Source: Actinophytocola sp. (GTDB lineage: Bacteria; Actinomycetota; Actinomycetes; Mycobacteriales; Pseudonocardiaceae). From it: a stretch of DNA of 36,780 nucleotides. Position numbers and translations under genes: made by a program. Under the pieces are notes generated by a model. It made no database searches. It saw only the letters and a list, made by a program, of their open reading frames with translations, and was not told the DNA's origin. Below are positions 6,641 through 15,949 of this stretch, one piece after another. The stretch's first letter is position 1, and every line of letters begins with the position of its first letter. Where the stretch lies: the NCBI GenBank assembly GCA_009377385.1, contig WHUD01000031.1:1-36780 (forward strand), in the 5' to 3' direction.

Positions 6641-7803
6641 CACGAGCCTCCCAGCAACGAGCCGAGCAGCGAGCCAGAGTCCGACGCGCCAGACGAGCCG
6701 GGCAACGCGGGCAGCTTCGGCACCTGCGGCGTCTCGGGCAGCGGCAGCGGCGGCCCGCCGCCCTTCGGCAGCGAAGGGATCGGGCTCTGCCCCGAGCGGC
6801 GCATGTTGTTGACCAGCTGATCGAGGTTCATGTCGAACTCGACGTCGACGTTGGCGTAGTCGCCCTTCATCGTCCTGCCCGCGTTCCACGGCAGCGGGTA
6901 CGTCGGCAGGATCTTGAGCGCCTCAGTGAGGTTGTCGCCCGATTCGGCGAGCTTGCGCAACGTCGGTTCCAGCGCACGCAGGTTCGCCACCAACTGCTCT
7001 CGGCTCTTGCCGACGGTGTCCACGGTGACGCGGGACAGCTTCCGCAGCTGGGTCAGCATCCCGACGATCTGGTCCCGCTGGTTCGCGACCACTCGGACGC
7101 CTGGCGCGAGGTGGTCCAGCCCCTCGGTGAGGTGCCGCTTCTCCCGCACCAGCGTGCGGGACAGCTCCGCCAGCCCGTCGATGGCCTTGGTGATCTGCGC
7201 TTTCTGCCCGTCAAGCTCGGTGACAAGGTGATCCACCCTGGAGAGCAGCGCCTTGATCTGCGCCTCGTTACCACGCATCGCGTTGTTCAGCTCCGAGGCG
7301 ATGGTGTGCAGTTGCTCCACCCCGCCGCCGGAAAGCAGCATCGACAGCGCGCCGAAGACCTCCTCCAGCTCGGCGTGCCTGCTGGTGCGCGACAGCGGAA
7401 TGACGTCGCCGTCGCTGAGCCTGCCGACAGGCCTTGCACCGGTCGGCGGCCGGAGGTCGACGAACTTCTCCCCGAGCAAGCTCGTCTGCCGCAGCTCGGC
7501 GACGGCGTTGGCAGGCAACTCGACGTCGCCGTTGACGACGATGTCCACCAGCGCGGACCGGGTGTCCTCGGCCAGCCGCACCCGCTGGACCCTGCCGATC
7601 TGGACGTCGTTGACCTTGACGGTGGCCTGCGGCACCAGGTCGAGCACGTCGGCGAACTCCACGGTGACGCGGTACGGGTGCTCGCCGACGTCGGCGCCGC
7701 CGGGCAGCGGCGCGTTGTACAGGCCGGAGAACCCGCCAGGCCCACAGCCGGTCAGCGCCAGCATCACCACCAGCACGCACGTGACCATCCGCACCGGGAT
7801 CAC
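6640..7803 (-). CDS. mce4E: Mce family lipoprotein E of the Mce4 importer
   Basis: 387 residues. The signal sequence ends in the lipobox LTGC, with Cys20 as the lipidation site, as expected because the E subunit of actinobacterial Mce systems is a lipoprotein (LprN in M. tuberculosis Mce4). The MCE domain lies at about 42-120 (VNDVQIGRVQRVRL, RQTSLLGEKFVDLRPP), with a long helical section after it and a Pro/Gly/Ser-rich end. The GTG start at 7803 overlaps the mce4D stop by four bases (GTGA). Confidence 0.92.
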   Translation of the reverse strand: MIPVRMVTCVLVVMLALTGCGPGGFSGLYNAPLPGGADVGEHPYRVTVEFADVLDLVPQATVKVNDVQIGRVQRVRLAEDTRSALVDIVVNGDVELPANAVAELRQTSLLGEKFVDLRPPTGARPVGRLSDGDVIPLSRTSRHAELEEVFGALSMLLSGGGVEQLHTIASELNNAMRGNEAQIKALLSRVDHLVTELDGQKAQITKAIDGLAELSRTLVREKRHLTEGLDHLAPGVRVVANQRDQIVGMLTQLRKLSRVTVDTVGKSREQLVANLRALEPTLRKLAESGDNLTEALKILPTYPLPWNAGRTMKGDYANVDVEFDMNLDQLVNNMRRSGQSPIPSLPKGGGPPLPLPETPQVPKLPALPGSSGASDSGSLLGSLLGGS

Positions 7804-8996
7804 GAGTCGCCTCCCGATGAGCGTTGCATCGCCTCGAGCACCGGCAGCGGCAACGGCGGCAGCTCGCCTCGCTGCGCCGAGTACAGCACCTGCGACGCGC
7901 TGGGCAGCTTGAGCGTGCCGTCCCGTGCTGGCGCGAGGTCCTTGCAGGTGTCAGACACCGCGTCGGGGACCTGCGCCGGAGTGCTCGCCGCGAGCAGCCG
8001 GCACACCATCATCACCGGCGGGTAGGTTAGCTCGTTGAGGTTGCCCCTGATCGCGATGGTGCCTGACGCGGCGTCGTAGGCGTTGATGAAGTTGTTCATG
8101 CCGGTCGGCGCGACGTCGAGGATCTCGGCGAGCTCTGCACGGCGCTCGACGAGCACCCGTGTGACCCCGGATAGCTTCTCCACATTGGACGACAGCAGCG
8201 TCCGGTTGTTCTCGACGAACCCGTGAACGTCGGTCAGCGCGCTGGCCAGTGTGGACAGTGCGGCGCCGACATGGCCTGACTCGCCTGCGAGGAACTGCGA
8301 GACGTCCGCGACCCGCTTGAACAGGTCCGCGACCTGCCGGTCGCTCCGCGCAAGCATGGTGGTGAACTCGCCGAGGTGCTTGATGGTGCCGTGCAGGTCG
8401 TCCTTACTGCCGTTGAGCGTGGCGGACAACCGCGCCAGGTTTGACACGGTGTCGTTCAGGTTCTTGCCATTGCCGTCCATTGTGGCCGCGAGCTGGTCGA
8501 GCACGCCGCTCAGCGCGCCGTCGGAGTTGGCGCCCCGAGGGCCGAGCGTTGTCGCCAGCTGGTCGAGGTTGTTGAACAGCTCGTCCAGCTCGACCGGTGA
8601 CGCGGTGCGGTCGCGCGGGATCACCGTGCCGGACGCCATTGTGGGCCCTCCCCGGTACACCGGGGTGAGCTGGATGTAGCGGTCGCTGACCAGGCTCGGC
8701 GCAACGATTACCGCGCCTGCGTCGGCCGGAATGTCCACATCGGAGTCGACCGTGAGATCGACGCGCACCCGGTCGCCGTCCGGCATCACTTGGTCGATGG
8801 TGCCGACCTCGACGCCGAGCACCCGCACCGCTGAGTCCTCGTAGAGCCCGACGGTGCGGTCGAAGTAGGCGGTCAGCCGGGTGTCGCCGGAGTCGCGGGT
8901 GGCCGTCCACAGTGCTGCGGCGAGCAGCAGCACGACGACGACGCCCAGCGCAAGCCAGGTGTAGGTGGTGCGGGCGGCACGGGTCGTGATAGCCAT
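7800..8996 (-). CDS. mce4D: Mce family protein D of the Mce4 importer
   Basis: 398 residues. Membrane segment at about 13-31, MCE domain at about 38-118 (LYEDSAVRVLGVEVGTIDQV, APSLVSDRYIQLTP), then a helical needle region with repeated LD/LA heptad-like spacing (ELDELFNNLDQLATTLG onward). The start ATG 8996 overlaps the mce4C stop by one base. Its place between C and E and its family pattern fix the subunit letter. Confidence 0.9.
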   Translation of the reverse strand: MAITTRAARTTYTWLALGVVVVLLLAAALWTATRDSGDTRLTAYFDRTVGLYEDSAVRVLGVEVGTIDQVMPDGDRVRVDLTVDSDVDIPADAGAVIVAPSLVSDRYIQLTPVYRGGPTMASGTVIPRDRTASPVELDELFNNLDQLATTLGPRGANSDGALSGVLDQLAATMDGNGKNLNDTVSNLARLSATLNGSKDDLHGTIKHLGEFTTMLARSDRQVADLFKRVADVSQFLAGESGHVGAALSTLASALTDVHGFVENNRTLLSSNVEKLSGVTRVLVERRAELAEILDVAPTGMNNFINAYDAASGTIAIRGNLNELTYPPVMMVCRLLAASTPAQVPDAVSDTCKDLAPARDGTLKLPSASQVLYSAQRGELPPLPLPVLEAMQRSSGGDS

Positions 8997-10084
8997 CAGT
9001 TCCCCTCGATCCCCTGGTTCGGCGCGGACACCGGCCGCTCGCAACCCTGCGGGTTGATCGTCATGCCCTTCTTCGTGATGGTGGGCGGGAACATGCCGCA
9101 CAAGTAGCCCTCGAACCAGCGGCCGTTGCCGGTGGCGTTGGCGCCGAGCCGGGTGAACGGCGCGAGCAGTTCCAGGCTGCGGTCGATGTTGTCGACGTTG
9201 CGCTGCAGCACGCCGGTGACGACGTCGAGCTTGCGCAGCGCTGGGGTGATCAGTTCCCGGTTGTCGGCGACCAGCCCTGACAACTGCTTCGCCACCGCTC
9301 GTGTGCCGCTGATCAAACTGTGGATCGCCTGCTTGCGCGCGCGGAGCTCGCCGAGCAAGGCACTGCCGTCGTGGATGACCTTGCGCAGCCGGTCGTTGCG
9401 GTCCGCGACCAGCTTCGACACCCGGTTCGTGTTGTCGAGCAGCCGGGCCAGTTCGTCGTCGCGGTCTGCCATCGTCTTCGACAGCGCGGACAGCCCCTGC
9501 AGCGCGCCGCGCACGTGCTTCGGGGCGCCAGCTAGCGCACCGGAGATCACGTCGAAGCTGTCCGCGAGCTGCTTGGTGTCCACATCGGACATCGTCTGGC
9601 CGAGCTGGTTGAAGGCGTCCTGCAACTGGAACGGCGTCGTGGTGCGGTCGATCGGGATCGGCTCGCCAGGGTCGAGCGTGCCGTTGCCACGCGGACGCAG
9701 CGCGACGTACTTCTCGCCGAGCAGCGTCTTGATCTGGATGGACGCCGTTGTCTCCGTGCCGAGCCGGGGCAGTTCACCTTCGGCGGGGCCGTCAAGCAGG
9801 AACTCAACCCGCACGCGGGGGCCGTCCAGCTCCACCGAGCTGACCGAGCCCGCCCGCACACCGGCGATCTGCACCTCGTTGTCCGGCACGAGCCCAGCCG
9901 ACTCCGCGAAGTACGCGGCGTAGGTGGTGCCGCCGCCGATGAGCGGCAGCCGGTCGGCGTTGAGCGCCGTCAGCACCGATGCGACGAGCAACAACACCGT
10001 GACAGCCCCGACGGCGGCCTGGTTGCGTTCCGCGAGCGGCTTCATGCCCGATGATTCGGACCTGCGAGCAGTCCTCATGCTCAT
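8996..10084 (-). CDS. mce4C: Mce family protein C of the Mce4 importer
   Basis: 362 residues. Membrane segment at about 22-41, MCE domain at about 50-128 (PDNEVQIAGVRAGSVSSVEL, IQIKTLLGEKYVALRP), then a long helical region and a C-terminal domain with GYLCGMFPP and PQGCERP (paired cysteines typical of Mce C-termini). ATG 10084 is chosen because it overlaps the mce4B stop (ATGA); Met3 and Met14 are weaker alternatives. Confidence 0.9.
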   Translation of the reverse strand: MSMRTARRSESSGMKPLAERNQAAVGAVTVLLLVASVLTALNADRLPLIGGGTTYAAYFAESAGLVPDNEVQIAGVRAGSVSSVELDGPRVRVEFLLDGPAEGELPRLGTETTASIQIKTLLGEKYVALRPRGNGTLDPGEPIPIDRTTTPFQLQDAFNQLGQTMSDVDTKQLADSFDVISGALAGAPKHVRGALQGLSALSKTMADRDDELARLLDNTNRVSKLVADRNDRLRKVIHDGSALLGELRARKQAIHSLISGTRAVAKQLSGLVADNRELITPALRKLDVVTGVLQRNVDNIDRSLELLAPFTRLGANATGNGRWFEGYLCGMFPPTITKKGMTINPQGCERPVSAPNQGIEGN

Positions 10085-11136
10085 GGCCCGCACCTCTCCG
10101 GCCGCTCCGTTCCCGTCAGCGGCACGACGGGGACGGTCACGTTGAGCGAGCCGATGCCGACCGTGCCGGAGACGTCGCAGAGGTAGTAGTTGTACCAACT
10201 GCCGTAGCTGAGCACCCTGACGTACTTCTTCAGGTTCCTCGGCATCCGGTGCAGGATCTCGTCAAGCACCGGCGCGTCCTTGGACAGCGTCCCCGCCAGG
10301 TCGTTGAGCGCCCGCACGTTCTGCCGCAGCGGTTGGCGCACGTCGGAGACAAGACCGGACACGCTGCCGGTGAGCTGGCCGAGCGCCTCGGTGGCCTCCC
10401 CGATCGGCTTACGTTTCTCGGCGAGCCCGCTGATCAGCCGCTGCAGCGCGTCGATCAGCTCCTTGGCCCGCTCGTCGCGGTGGTTGATGGTGCCGAGGAC
10501 GTCGTTGAGGTTGCCGACGACCTCCCCGATCACCTTGTCCCGCTCCGCGATGGTCGACGTCAGCGACGCGGTGTGGCGCAGCAGGCTGGTGATGGTGCCG
10601 CCCTCGCCCTGGAAGACCTGGATGATCTCGTAGGAGAGCCGGTTGACCTGCTTCGGGTCGAGCGCGGTGAACAGCGGCTTGAAGCCGTTGAACAGCACGG
10701 TCAGGTTCAGCGCGGGCGTGGTGCGGTCGACGCCGATGACGTCGCCCTTGCGCAGTGGCTCCTCGGAGGCCACGTGGGTGCCGAGCGCGAGGTAGCGCTG
10801 TCCGATGACGTTGCGGTACTTCACCTGCGCCGTCGTTGTCGACGGCAGCCGGTGCGACTCGCCGACGTCGAAATGCACGGTGGCCACCGCGTCATCGCCG
10901 ATCTCGATCGCGCGCACCTGGCCGACCTTGACGCCGGAAATTCGGACGTCGTCGCCGGTTTTGAGGCCCGAGACGTCGGTGAACCGGGCGGCGTAGCCCG
11001 ACGTGTCGTTGAAGTTGGTGTTGGCGATCGTCGCGGCGAGCACCCCGGTGAGCAGAACGGTGACCACGGTGAACGCGACCAGCTTCAGCAGCGAGGGCAA
11101 CATCGGACCCAGTGCGGCTCTCAGTCCCGATTTCAT
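10081..11136 (-). CDS. mce4B: Mce family protein B of the Mce4 importer
   Basis: 351 residues. Membrane segment at about 15-38, MCE domain at about 44-122 (LKTGDDVRISGVKVGQVRAI, VKYRNVIGQRYLAL), helical needle region, and a C-terminal part with YNYYLCDVSG and a final Cys in TERPERCGP. The start at 11136 overlaps the mce4A stop (ATGA). Confidence 0.9.
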   Translation of the reverse strand: MKSGLRAALGPMLPSLLKLVAFTVVTVLLTGVLAATIANTNFNDTSGYAARFTDVSGLKTGDDVRISGVKVGQVRAIEIGDDAVATVHFDVGESHRLPSTTTAQVKYRNVIGQRYLALGTHVASEEPLRKGDVIGVDRTTPALNLTVLFNGFKPLFTALDPKQVNRLSYEIIQVFQGEGGTITSLLRHTASLTSTIAERDKVIGEVVGNLNDVLGTINHRDERAKELIDALQRLISGLAEKRKPIGEATEALGQLTGSVSGLVSDVRQPLRQNVRALNDLAGTLSKDAPVLDEILHRMPRNLKKYVRVLSYGSWYNYYLCDVSGTVGIGSLNVTVPVVPLTGTERPERCGP

Positions 11137-12491
11137 CGCAGTTCCACCTCCGTCCCCCGGTACAGCGGCCCGACAAGCAACGAACCCCAGCCGGGCACCG
11201 AGCTCGGCTCGACGCCCTGCTCCGCGGCGAGCAGCAGCGATAGCAGCTCGGCCTCGGCAGGCGAACCAGCAGCGGGTGCGCCAAGCGCTGACCCGCCGCC
11301 GGTCTGGTAGTCCTCGTAGTCGCCCGCCTTGCCGCTGCCCTGCGCCGACCCGGCAGGCGGCTTGCTCGAGCCGTCCTTGATCGGGCCGTCCGGCGGGTAC
11401 TGCGGCCAGTGGCCCGGCTGGTCAACCGGCGTGTAGCAACGCGGACCGCGATCGTCGTTGTAGCGGGGCTCGTCGACGCCTGGCTTGTAGGCGCCCCTGC
11501 TCTGCGTGATCTCGATCTTGACCCGGCTCACGGCGGGGTGCTTCGCCCCCTTGCCGAAGGCCACCTCGGCGTTGTCCTTCTGGATGGCGAACTGCCGCAT
11601 CATGCACGGGTACTGCGGGGAGTAGCGGGCGAGCACGTCGAGCGTTGGCTGCACGGTCGTTGTCAGCCGGATCAGGTTGGCCTTGTTGACCTCGAGGAAC
11701 CCGCCGAGGTCGGCCGAAGCCCCTGTCACAGAGGCGTACAGCGTGCGCAGCCCGTCTCGCTTGGCGGCAAGCGTCCTTGTGGTCGTCGTCAGGTGCGAGA
11801 CGGCGTCAAGCGCGTCCGGCAGCGCATCGGAGTAGTTGCGCGCGACCTTGGCGAACGAGGCGATGTCGGCCTTGAGGTCCGGCAGCGAAGGGTTCAGCTC
11901 GCCGAGCAGGCGCGACGTCCTGCTCAGCGTGTCGCCCAGCTTCTCGCCCCTGCCGTCGAGCGCGGTGGCGATGGCGTTGAGCGAGCTGGACAGCTTCTGC
12001 GGCTCGACGGCCTGCAGCAGCGGCATCAGCCCGTCGAGCACCCGCTCCAGCTCGATGGCGTTGGCGGAGCGGTCCTGGCTGATGACGTCGCCTGCGGCGA
12101 GCGGCTGAGGGCTCGGCGTCTCCGGGGGCCGCAGGTCGACGTAGCGTTCGCCGAACAACGTCTTGGGCAGCAGCCGCGCGGTGACGTCGGCGGGGATGAC
12201 GTCGATCAGCTTCGGGTTGAGCGCGAGTTCGAGGTTCGCGCCGTCGCCGGACGACGAGATCGAGCGGACCTCGCCGACGCGCATGCCCCTGATCTTGACG
12301 TCGGCGCCCTCCCGCATCTGATTGCCCGCGAACTCCGTCCGCAGCGTCACCGTGGCGACGTCGGTGAACGCTTTGGTGTAGATGCCGACCGTGCCCGCGA
12401 TGAACCCCGCTGCGAGCAGCACGAAGACCACGCCGAGCGCCTGGTAGCGGAGCCGGCGGAGCAGGACGGCGCGCTGCGGGCTGCGGATCAT
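11133..12491 (-). CDS. mce4A: Mce family protein A of the Mce4 importer
   Basis: 452 residues. Membrane segment at about 17-38, MCE domain at about 44-122 (MREGADVKIRGMRVGEVRSI, LLPKTLFGERYVDLRPP), long helical section, then YPCMMRQF and RCYTPVDQPGHWP, a Cys-containing region conserved in Mce A proteins. Residues from about 370 are low-complexity and acidic/Gly/Ser-rich. ATG 12491 overlaps the yrbE4B stop by four bases. M. tuberculosis Mce4 imports cholesterol; the neighbours here support the same substrate class. Confidence 0.92.
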   Translation of the reverse strand: MIRSPQRAVLLRRLRYQALGVVFVLLAAGFIAGTVGIYTKAFTDVATVTLRTEFAGNQMREGADVKIRGMRVGEVRSISSSGDGANLELALNPKLIDVIPADVTARLLPKTLFGERYVDLRPPETPSPQPLAAGDVISQDRSANAIELERVLDGLMPLLQAVEPQKLSSSLNAIATALDGRGEKLGDTLSRTSRLLGELNPSLPDLKADIASFAKVARNYSDALPDALDAVSHLTTTTRTLAAKRDGLRTLYASVTGASADLGGFLEVNKANLIRLTTTVQPTLDVLARYSPQYPCMMRQFAIQKDNAEVAFGKGAKHPAVSRVKIEITQSRGAYKPGVDEPRYNDDRGPRCYTPVDQPGHWPQYPPDGPIKDGSSKPPAGSAQGSGKAGDYEDYQTGGGSALGAPAAGSPAEAELLSLLLAAEQGVEPSSVPGWGSLLVGPLYRGTEVELR

Positions 12492-13357
12492 CCTGCGATC
12501 CTCACCGTCGTCGTCGATCCCCAGAGGGCGAGGCTGAGGAAGAAGTCGAGCACCGCGATCAGCACGATCGACGTCCGCACCGCCTTGCCGACCGCGACGC
12601 CGACCCCGGCAGGTCCGCCGCGCGCGGTGTAGCCGAAGTAGCAGTGCGTCATGATCACCACCAGCGCGAAGATCATCACCTTGGCGAAGGAGTAGAGCAC
12701 GTCCTGCGGTGGCAGGAACATGATGAAGTAGTGGTCGTAGGTGCCTGCCGACTGGCCGTAGACCCAGATGGTGATCTGCCGCGACGCCAGGTACGAGGAC
12801 AGCAGCCCGACGGCGTAGAGCGGGATCACCGCGCCCACCCCGGCCAGCACCCTCGTGGTGACCAGGTACGGCAGGCTGGGCACCGCCATCACTTCCAGCG
12901 CGTCGATCTCGTCGGAGATCCGCATCGCGCCGAGCTGCGCGGTGAAGCCGCAGCCAACGGTGGCCGACAGCGCGAGCCCCGCCGACAGCGGCGCGACCTC
13001 GCGGGTGTTGAAGTAGGCGGAGATGAACCCGGTCAGCGCCGCGGTGCCGAGCTGGTTCAGCGATGAGTAGCCCTGCAGGCCGACGACGAGGCCGGTGAAC
13101 AGCGTCATGCCGATCATCACGCCGAGCGTGCCGCCGATGATCGCCAGCGCCCCCGTCCCGAAGCAGACCTCGGTCAGCAGCCGCAGCGACTCCTTGCTGT
13201 AGCGGCGCACCGTCCTCGGCACCGTGGCCAGCGTGTGCAGGAAGAACGCGAGTTGCTCGCCGAAGCCCTCGAACACCTGCCCGGGCCGGGCGAGGTAGTC
13301 CAGCGTGCGGTCACCCAGCTCGGTCCATTCCTCGCGGTTCGCCTCCTTCACCGGCAT
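12488..13357 (-). CDS. yrbE4B: MlaE-type permease B of the Mce4 importer
   Basis: 289 residues with five or six membrane segments. The MlaE/YrbE permease signs are GGTLGVMIGMTLFTGLVVGLQ, the conserved SAYFNTREVAPLSAGLALSA stretch, and AQLGAMRISDEIDALEVMAV (the cytoplasmic coupling helix that contacts the ATPase). It forms the inner-membrane permease with YrbE4A. The start at 13357 lies three bases after the yrbE4A stop. The ATPase (MceG/Mkl) is not in the window, as is usual since it is encoded elsewhere and shared between Mce systems. Confidence 0.93.
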   Translation of the reverse strand: MPVKEANREEWTELGDRTLDYLARPGQVFEGFGEQLAFFLHTLATVPRTVRRYSKESLRLLTEVCFGTGALAIIGGTLGVMIGMTLFTGLVVGLQGYSSLNQLGTAALTGFISAYFNTREVAPLSAGLALSATVGCGFTAQLGAMRISDEIDALEVMAVPSLPYLVTTRVLAGVGAVIPLYAVGLLSSYLASRQITIWVYGQSAGTYDHYFIMFLPPQDVLYSFAKVMIFALVVIMTHCYFGYTARGGPAGVGVAVGKAVRTSIVLIAVLDFFLSLALWGSTTTVRIAG

Positions 13358-13360
13358 GGG

Positions 13361-14155
13361 TCACATCGCCTTCGGTGGGACGATTTGCAGGTAGATCGCC
13401 GTGATGACGACGTTGATGAGGAACAGCAGCAGGAACGAGATGACAACGGCCTGGTTGACGGCGTCGCCGACGCCCTTCGGCCCGCCAGCCGGGTTCAGCC
13501 CCCGGTACGCGGCGACGATGCCTGCCACGAAGCCGTACAGCAACGCCTTGAACTCGCTGACCCACAGGTCGGGCAGCTGCGCGAGCGCGTTGAAGCTGGC
13601 CAGGTACGCGCCGGGCGTGCCGCCCTGCATGACGACGTTGAAGAAGTAGCCGCCGAGCACGCCGACCACGCTGACCAGGCCGTTCAGCAGCACCGCGACG
13701 GTCATCGCTGCCAGCACCCTCGGCACGATCAGCCGCTGGATCGGGTTGACGCCGAGCACCCGCATGGCGTCGATCTCCTCGCGGATCTGCCGCGCGCCGA
13801 TGTCGGCGCACATCGCGCTGCCGCCCGCGCCAGCCACCAGGAGCGCGGTGATGAGCGGGCTGGCCTGCTGCACCAGCGCGAGCGCGCTCGCCGCGCCGGT
13901 GAACGACTGCGCGCCGATCTGCTGCGTCAGCGAGCCGAGCTGCAGCGCGATGACGGCGCCGAACGGGATGGCGACCAGCGCGGTCGGCAGGATGGTCACA
14001 CTGGCGACGAACCAGCTCTGCTCGATGTACTCCCGCAGTTGGAACGGCCTGCGCGGGATGGCGCGCAGCACCTGCCACGCGAGCGTGGTCATCCGGCCGA
14101 CCTGCTCGAACGCCCCGGCGCCAGGAATCGTGACCCCCGCCGAACGCTGAGTCAT
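13361..14155 (-). CDS. yrbE4A: MlaE-type permease A of the Mce4 importer
   Basis: 264 residues with about five membrane segments. TILPTALVAIPFGAVIALQ, ASPLITALLVAGAGGSAMCAD and IGARQIREEIDAMRVLGVNP are the family hallmarks; the last is the EIDAM coupling helix. First permease of the importer, 34 bases downstream of the SDR gene on the same strand with no terminator between, so probably in the same transcript driven from the operator region near 15950-15985. Confidence 0.93.
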   Translation of the reverse strand: MTQRSAGVTIPGAGAFEQVGRMTTLAWQVLRAIPRRPFQLREYIEQSWFVASVTILPTALVAIPFGAVIALQLGSLTQQIGAQSFTGAASALALVQQASPLITALLVAGAGGSAMCADIGARQIREEIDAMRVLGVNPIQRLIVPRVLAAMTVAVLLNGLVSVVGVLGGYFFNVVMQGGTPGAYLASFNALAQLPDLWVSEFKALLYGFVAGIVAAYRGLNPAGGPKGVGDAVNQAVVISFLLLFLINVVITAIYLQIVPPKAM

Positions 14156-14189
14156 CGATGACCTCCCCGCGCCGCGGCCGTCGGCATGG

Positions 14190-14951
14190 CTACACCTTCA
14201 AGGCGTGGGTCGCGGTCGCTCCGCCGTCCGCGACGAACTCCGCGCCGGTGCAGTACGAGCTCTCGTCGCTGGCCAGGAAGATGACGACCTCGGCGATCTC
14301 GCCCGGCTGGCCGAGTCTGCCGAGCGCGACCTTCTTGCCGATCCAACTGGTGTCGATGTCCGCCCCGCCGACGGCGTCGTGGACCATCTTGGTGTCGATC
14401 ATGCCCGGGTGTACCGAGTTGACCCGGATGCCGTCCTCGCCCAGCTCCAGAGCGGCGGACTTGGTCATGCCCCGGATCGCGAACTTGCTGGCGGTGTAGG
14501 CGAGGACGTAGGGCAGCCCGGCTATGCCCTCCACCGACGAGACGTTCACGATCGCGCCACCTCCTGCCGCTCGCATGGGTGCGACGACCGAGCGTAACCC
14601 GAGAAACGTTCCGATTTGGTTGACCCCGATGACACGCTGGTAGTCATCCAGCGTCGTGTCCTCCAGCTTGGAGAAGTGCAGCACGCCCGCGTTGTTCACC
14701 AAGACGTTGAGCATGCCGAACTCGGCGACGGTCCGCTCGACGGCAGCCTGCCAGTCAGCCTCATCGGTGACGTCGAGCCGCTGGTAACGCGCCGCGTCGC
14801 CCAGTTTGTCCGCGAGCTGCTTACCCTCGGTGTCCAGGATGTCCGCGATGACGACCTTCGCGCCCTCCTCGACGAAACCTCGTGCCGCCGAAGCGCCCTG
14901 GCCCCGCGCCGCCCCGGTGATGAGGGCGACCTTGCCAGTCAATCGACCCAT
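14190..14951 (-). CDS. Short-chain dehydrogenase/reductase, hydroxysteroid-dehydrogenase-like
   Basis: 253 residues. TGAARGQG at 12-19 binds the dinucleotide, NNAG is at 86-89, and Ser138, Tyr152 and Lys156 (YTASK) form the catalytic set. The start MGRLTGKVALITG resembles the 3-alpha/20-beta-hydroxysteroid dehydrogenase type (M. tuberculosis FabG3). Asp37 of VVIADI after the second strand suggests NAD(H) preference. ATG 14951 is chosen; the frame extends to 15005 but overlaps nothing useful. It lies between the hsd4A-like gene (54-base gap) and yrbE4A, a gene not present at this spot in M. tuberculosis. Substrate on the steroid is inferred only from context. Confidence 0.82.
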   Translation of the reverse strand: MGRLTGKVALITGAARGQGASAARGFVEEGAKVVIADILDTEGKQLADKLGDAARYQRLDVTDEADWQAAVERTVAEFGMLNVLVNNAGVLHFSKLEDTTLDDYQRVIGVNQIGTFLGLRSVVAPMRAAGGGAIVNVSSVEGIAGLPYVLAYTASKFAIRGMTKSAALELGEDGIRVNSVHPGMIDTKMVHDAVGGADIDTSWIGKKVALGRLGQPGEIAEVVIFLASDESSYCTGAEFVADGGATATHALKV

Positions 14952-15005
14952 GTCCTGCCGTCTCCTCACGTGATATGTGGATACAACGATGTAGCGCGCC
15001 GCCAA

Positions 15006-15914
15006 TCACGGCAGCGACATCAGCTCGGTGGCCGCGAAGCCGTCACTCTCACCGTGCGTGGCGAAGTAGCCACCGACCGACTCCGCCAGCTCGTCCACGC
15101 TCCATCGGTCGCCCTGGGTGTCGAACCGCTGCCGCACCGTGGGCGGCGCGAGCAGCGCCACCATCCCGCTGTGGACGACAAAGACCTGGCCGGTGACGTG
15201 CTCTGCGGCGGGCGAGGCGAGAAACGCCACGAACGGCGCGACGTGGTCGACCGAGAGCGGATCGATTCCTTCGTCGGGCGCGGGCCCGAAGACGTCCTCG
15301 GTCATGGCCGTGCGGGCGCGCGGGCACATCGCATTGGCCCGTACACCGTAGCGGGACGTCCCCCGCGCGGTGGCCACGGTCAGCGCCGCGATCCCGCCCT
15401 TGGCGGCGGCGTAGTTGGGCTGGCCGGCGGCGCCGAACAGGAACGCCTCCGAGGCGGTGTTGATGACGCTGCCGTAGACCGGCGCGCCCTCGGCCTTGGA
15501 CGTGTCCCGCCAGTACGCCGCGGCGTTGCGGGAGAGCAGGAAGTGACCGCGCAGGTGCACCCGGATGACCTCGTCCCACTCGTCGTCGCTCATCGAGAAC
15601 AGCATCCGGTCGCGCACCAGCCCGGCGTTGTTGACCAGCACATCCAGCCCGCCGAACCGCTCGACGGCGGTGCTCAGCAGCGCGTCCGCGGTGACCCGTT
15701 CCCCGACGTCGCCGGTGACCAGCGTCGCCTTGCCGCCAGCGGCCTCGATCTCGTCGACGACCTCGCCAGCGGCGTCGCTGATGTCGTTGACGACGACGCT
15801 GGCTCCGGCATCGGCCAGGGCCAGCGCCTCTGCCCTGCCGAGCCCGGCGCCAGCACCGGTCACGACGGCGACGCGGCCTTCAAGACTCGTAGTTCGCACT
15901 GAGCTGTCACACAC
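15006..15914 (-). CDS. hsd4A: SDR, 3-hydroxyacyl-CoA/17-beta-hydroxysteroid dehydrogenase (Hsd4A/ChsB1-like)
   Basis: 302 residues from GTG 15914 (an in-frame GTG at 15899 is also possible; neither has a well-spaced ribosome site). TGAGAGLG at 19-26, NNAG at 95-98, Ser155, Tyr168 and Lys172 are the SDR motifs, and RDRMLFSMSDDEWDEVI and QPNYAAAKGGIAALT resemble the dehydrogenase domain of peroxisomal multifunctional enzyme 2. The M. tuberculosis counterpart Rv3502c (Hsd4A/ChsB1), also immediately upstream of yrbE4A, oxidises the 3-hydroxyacyl-CoA of the cholesterol side chain. First gene of the mce4 operon; diverges from fadE26 across two operators. Confidence 0.85.
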   Translation of the reverse strand: MCDSSVRTTSLEGRVAVVTGAGAGLGRAEALALADAGASVVVNDISDAAGEVVDEIEAAGGKATLVTGDVGERVTADALLSTAVERFGGLDVLVNNAGLVRDRMLFSMSDDEWDEVIRVHLRGHFLLSRNAAAYWRDTSKAEGAPVYGSVINTASEAFLFGAAGQPNYAAAKGGIAALTVATARGTSRYGVRANAMCPRARTAMTEDVFGPAPDEGIDPLSVDHVAPFVAFLASPAAEHVTGQVFVVHSGMVALLAPPTVRQRFDTQGDRWSVDELAESVGGYFATHGESDGFAATELMSLP

Positions 15915-15949
15915 CTTCGCCTTGCGAATAACCCGTCAGGGATTCCATC

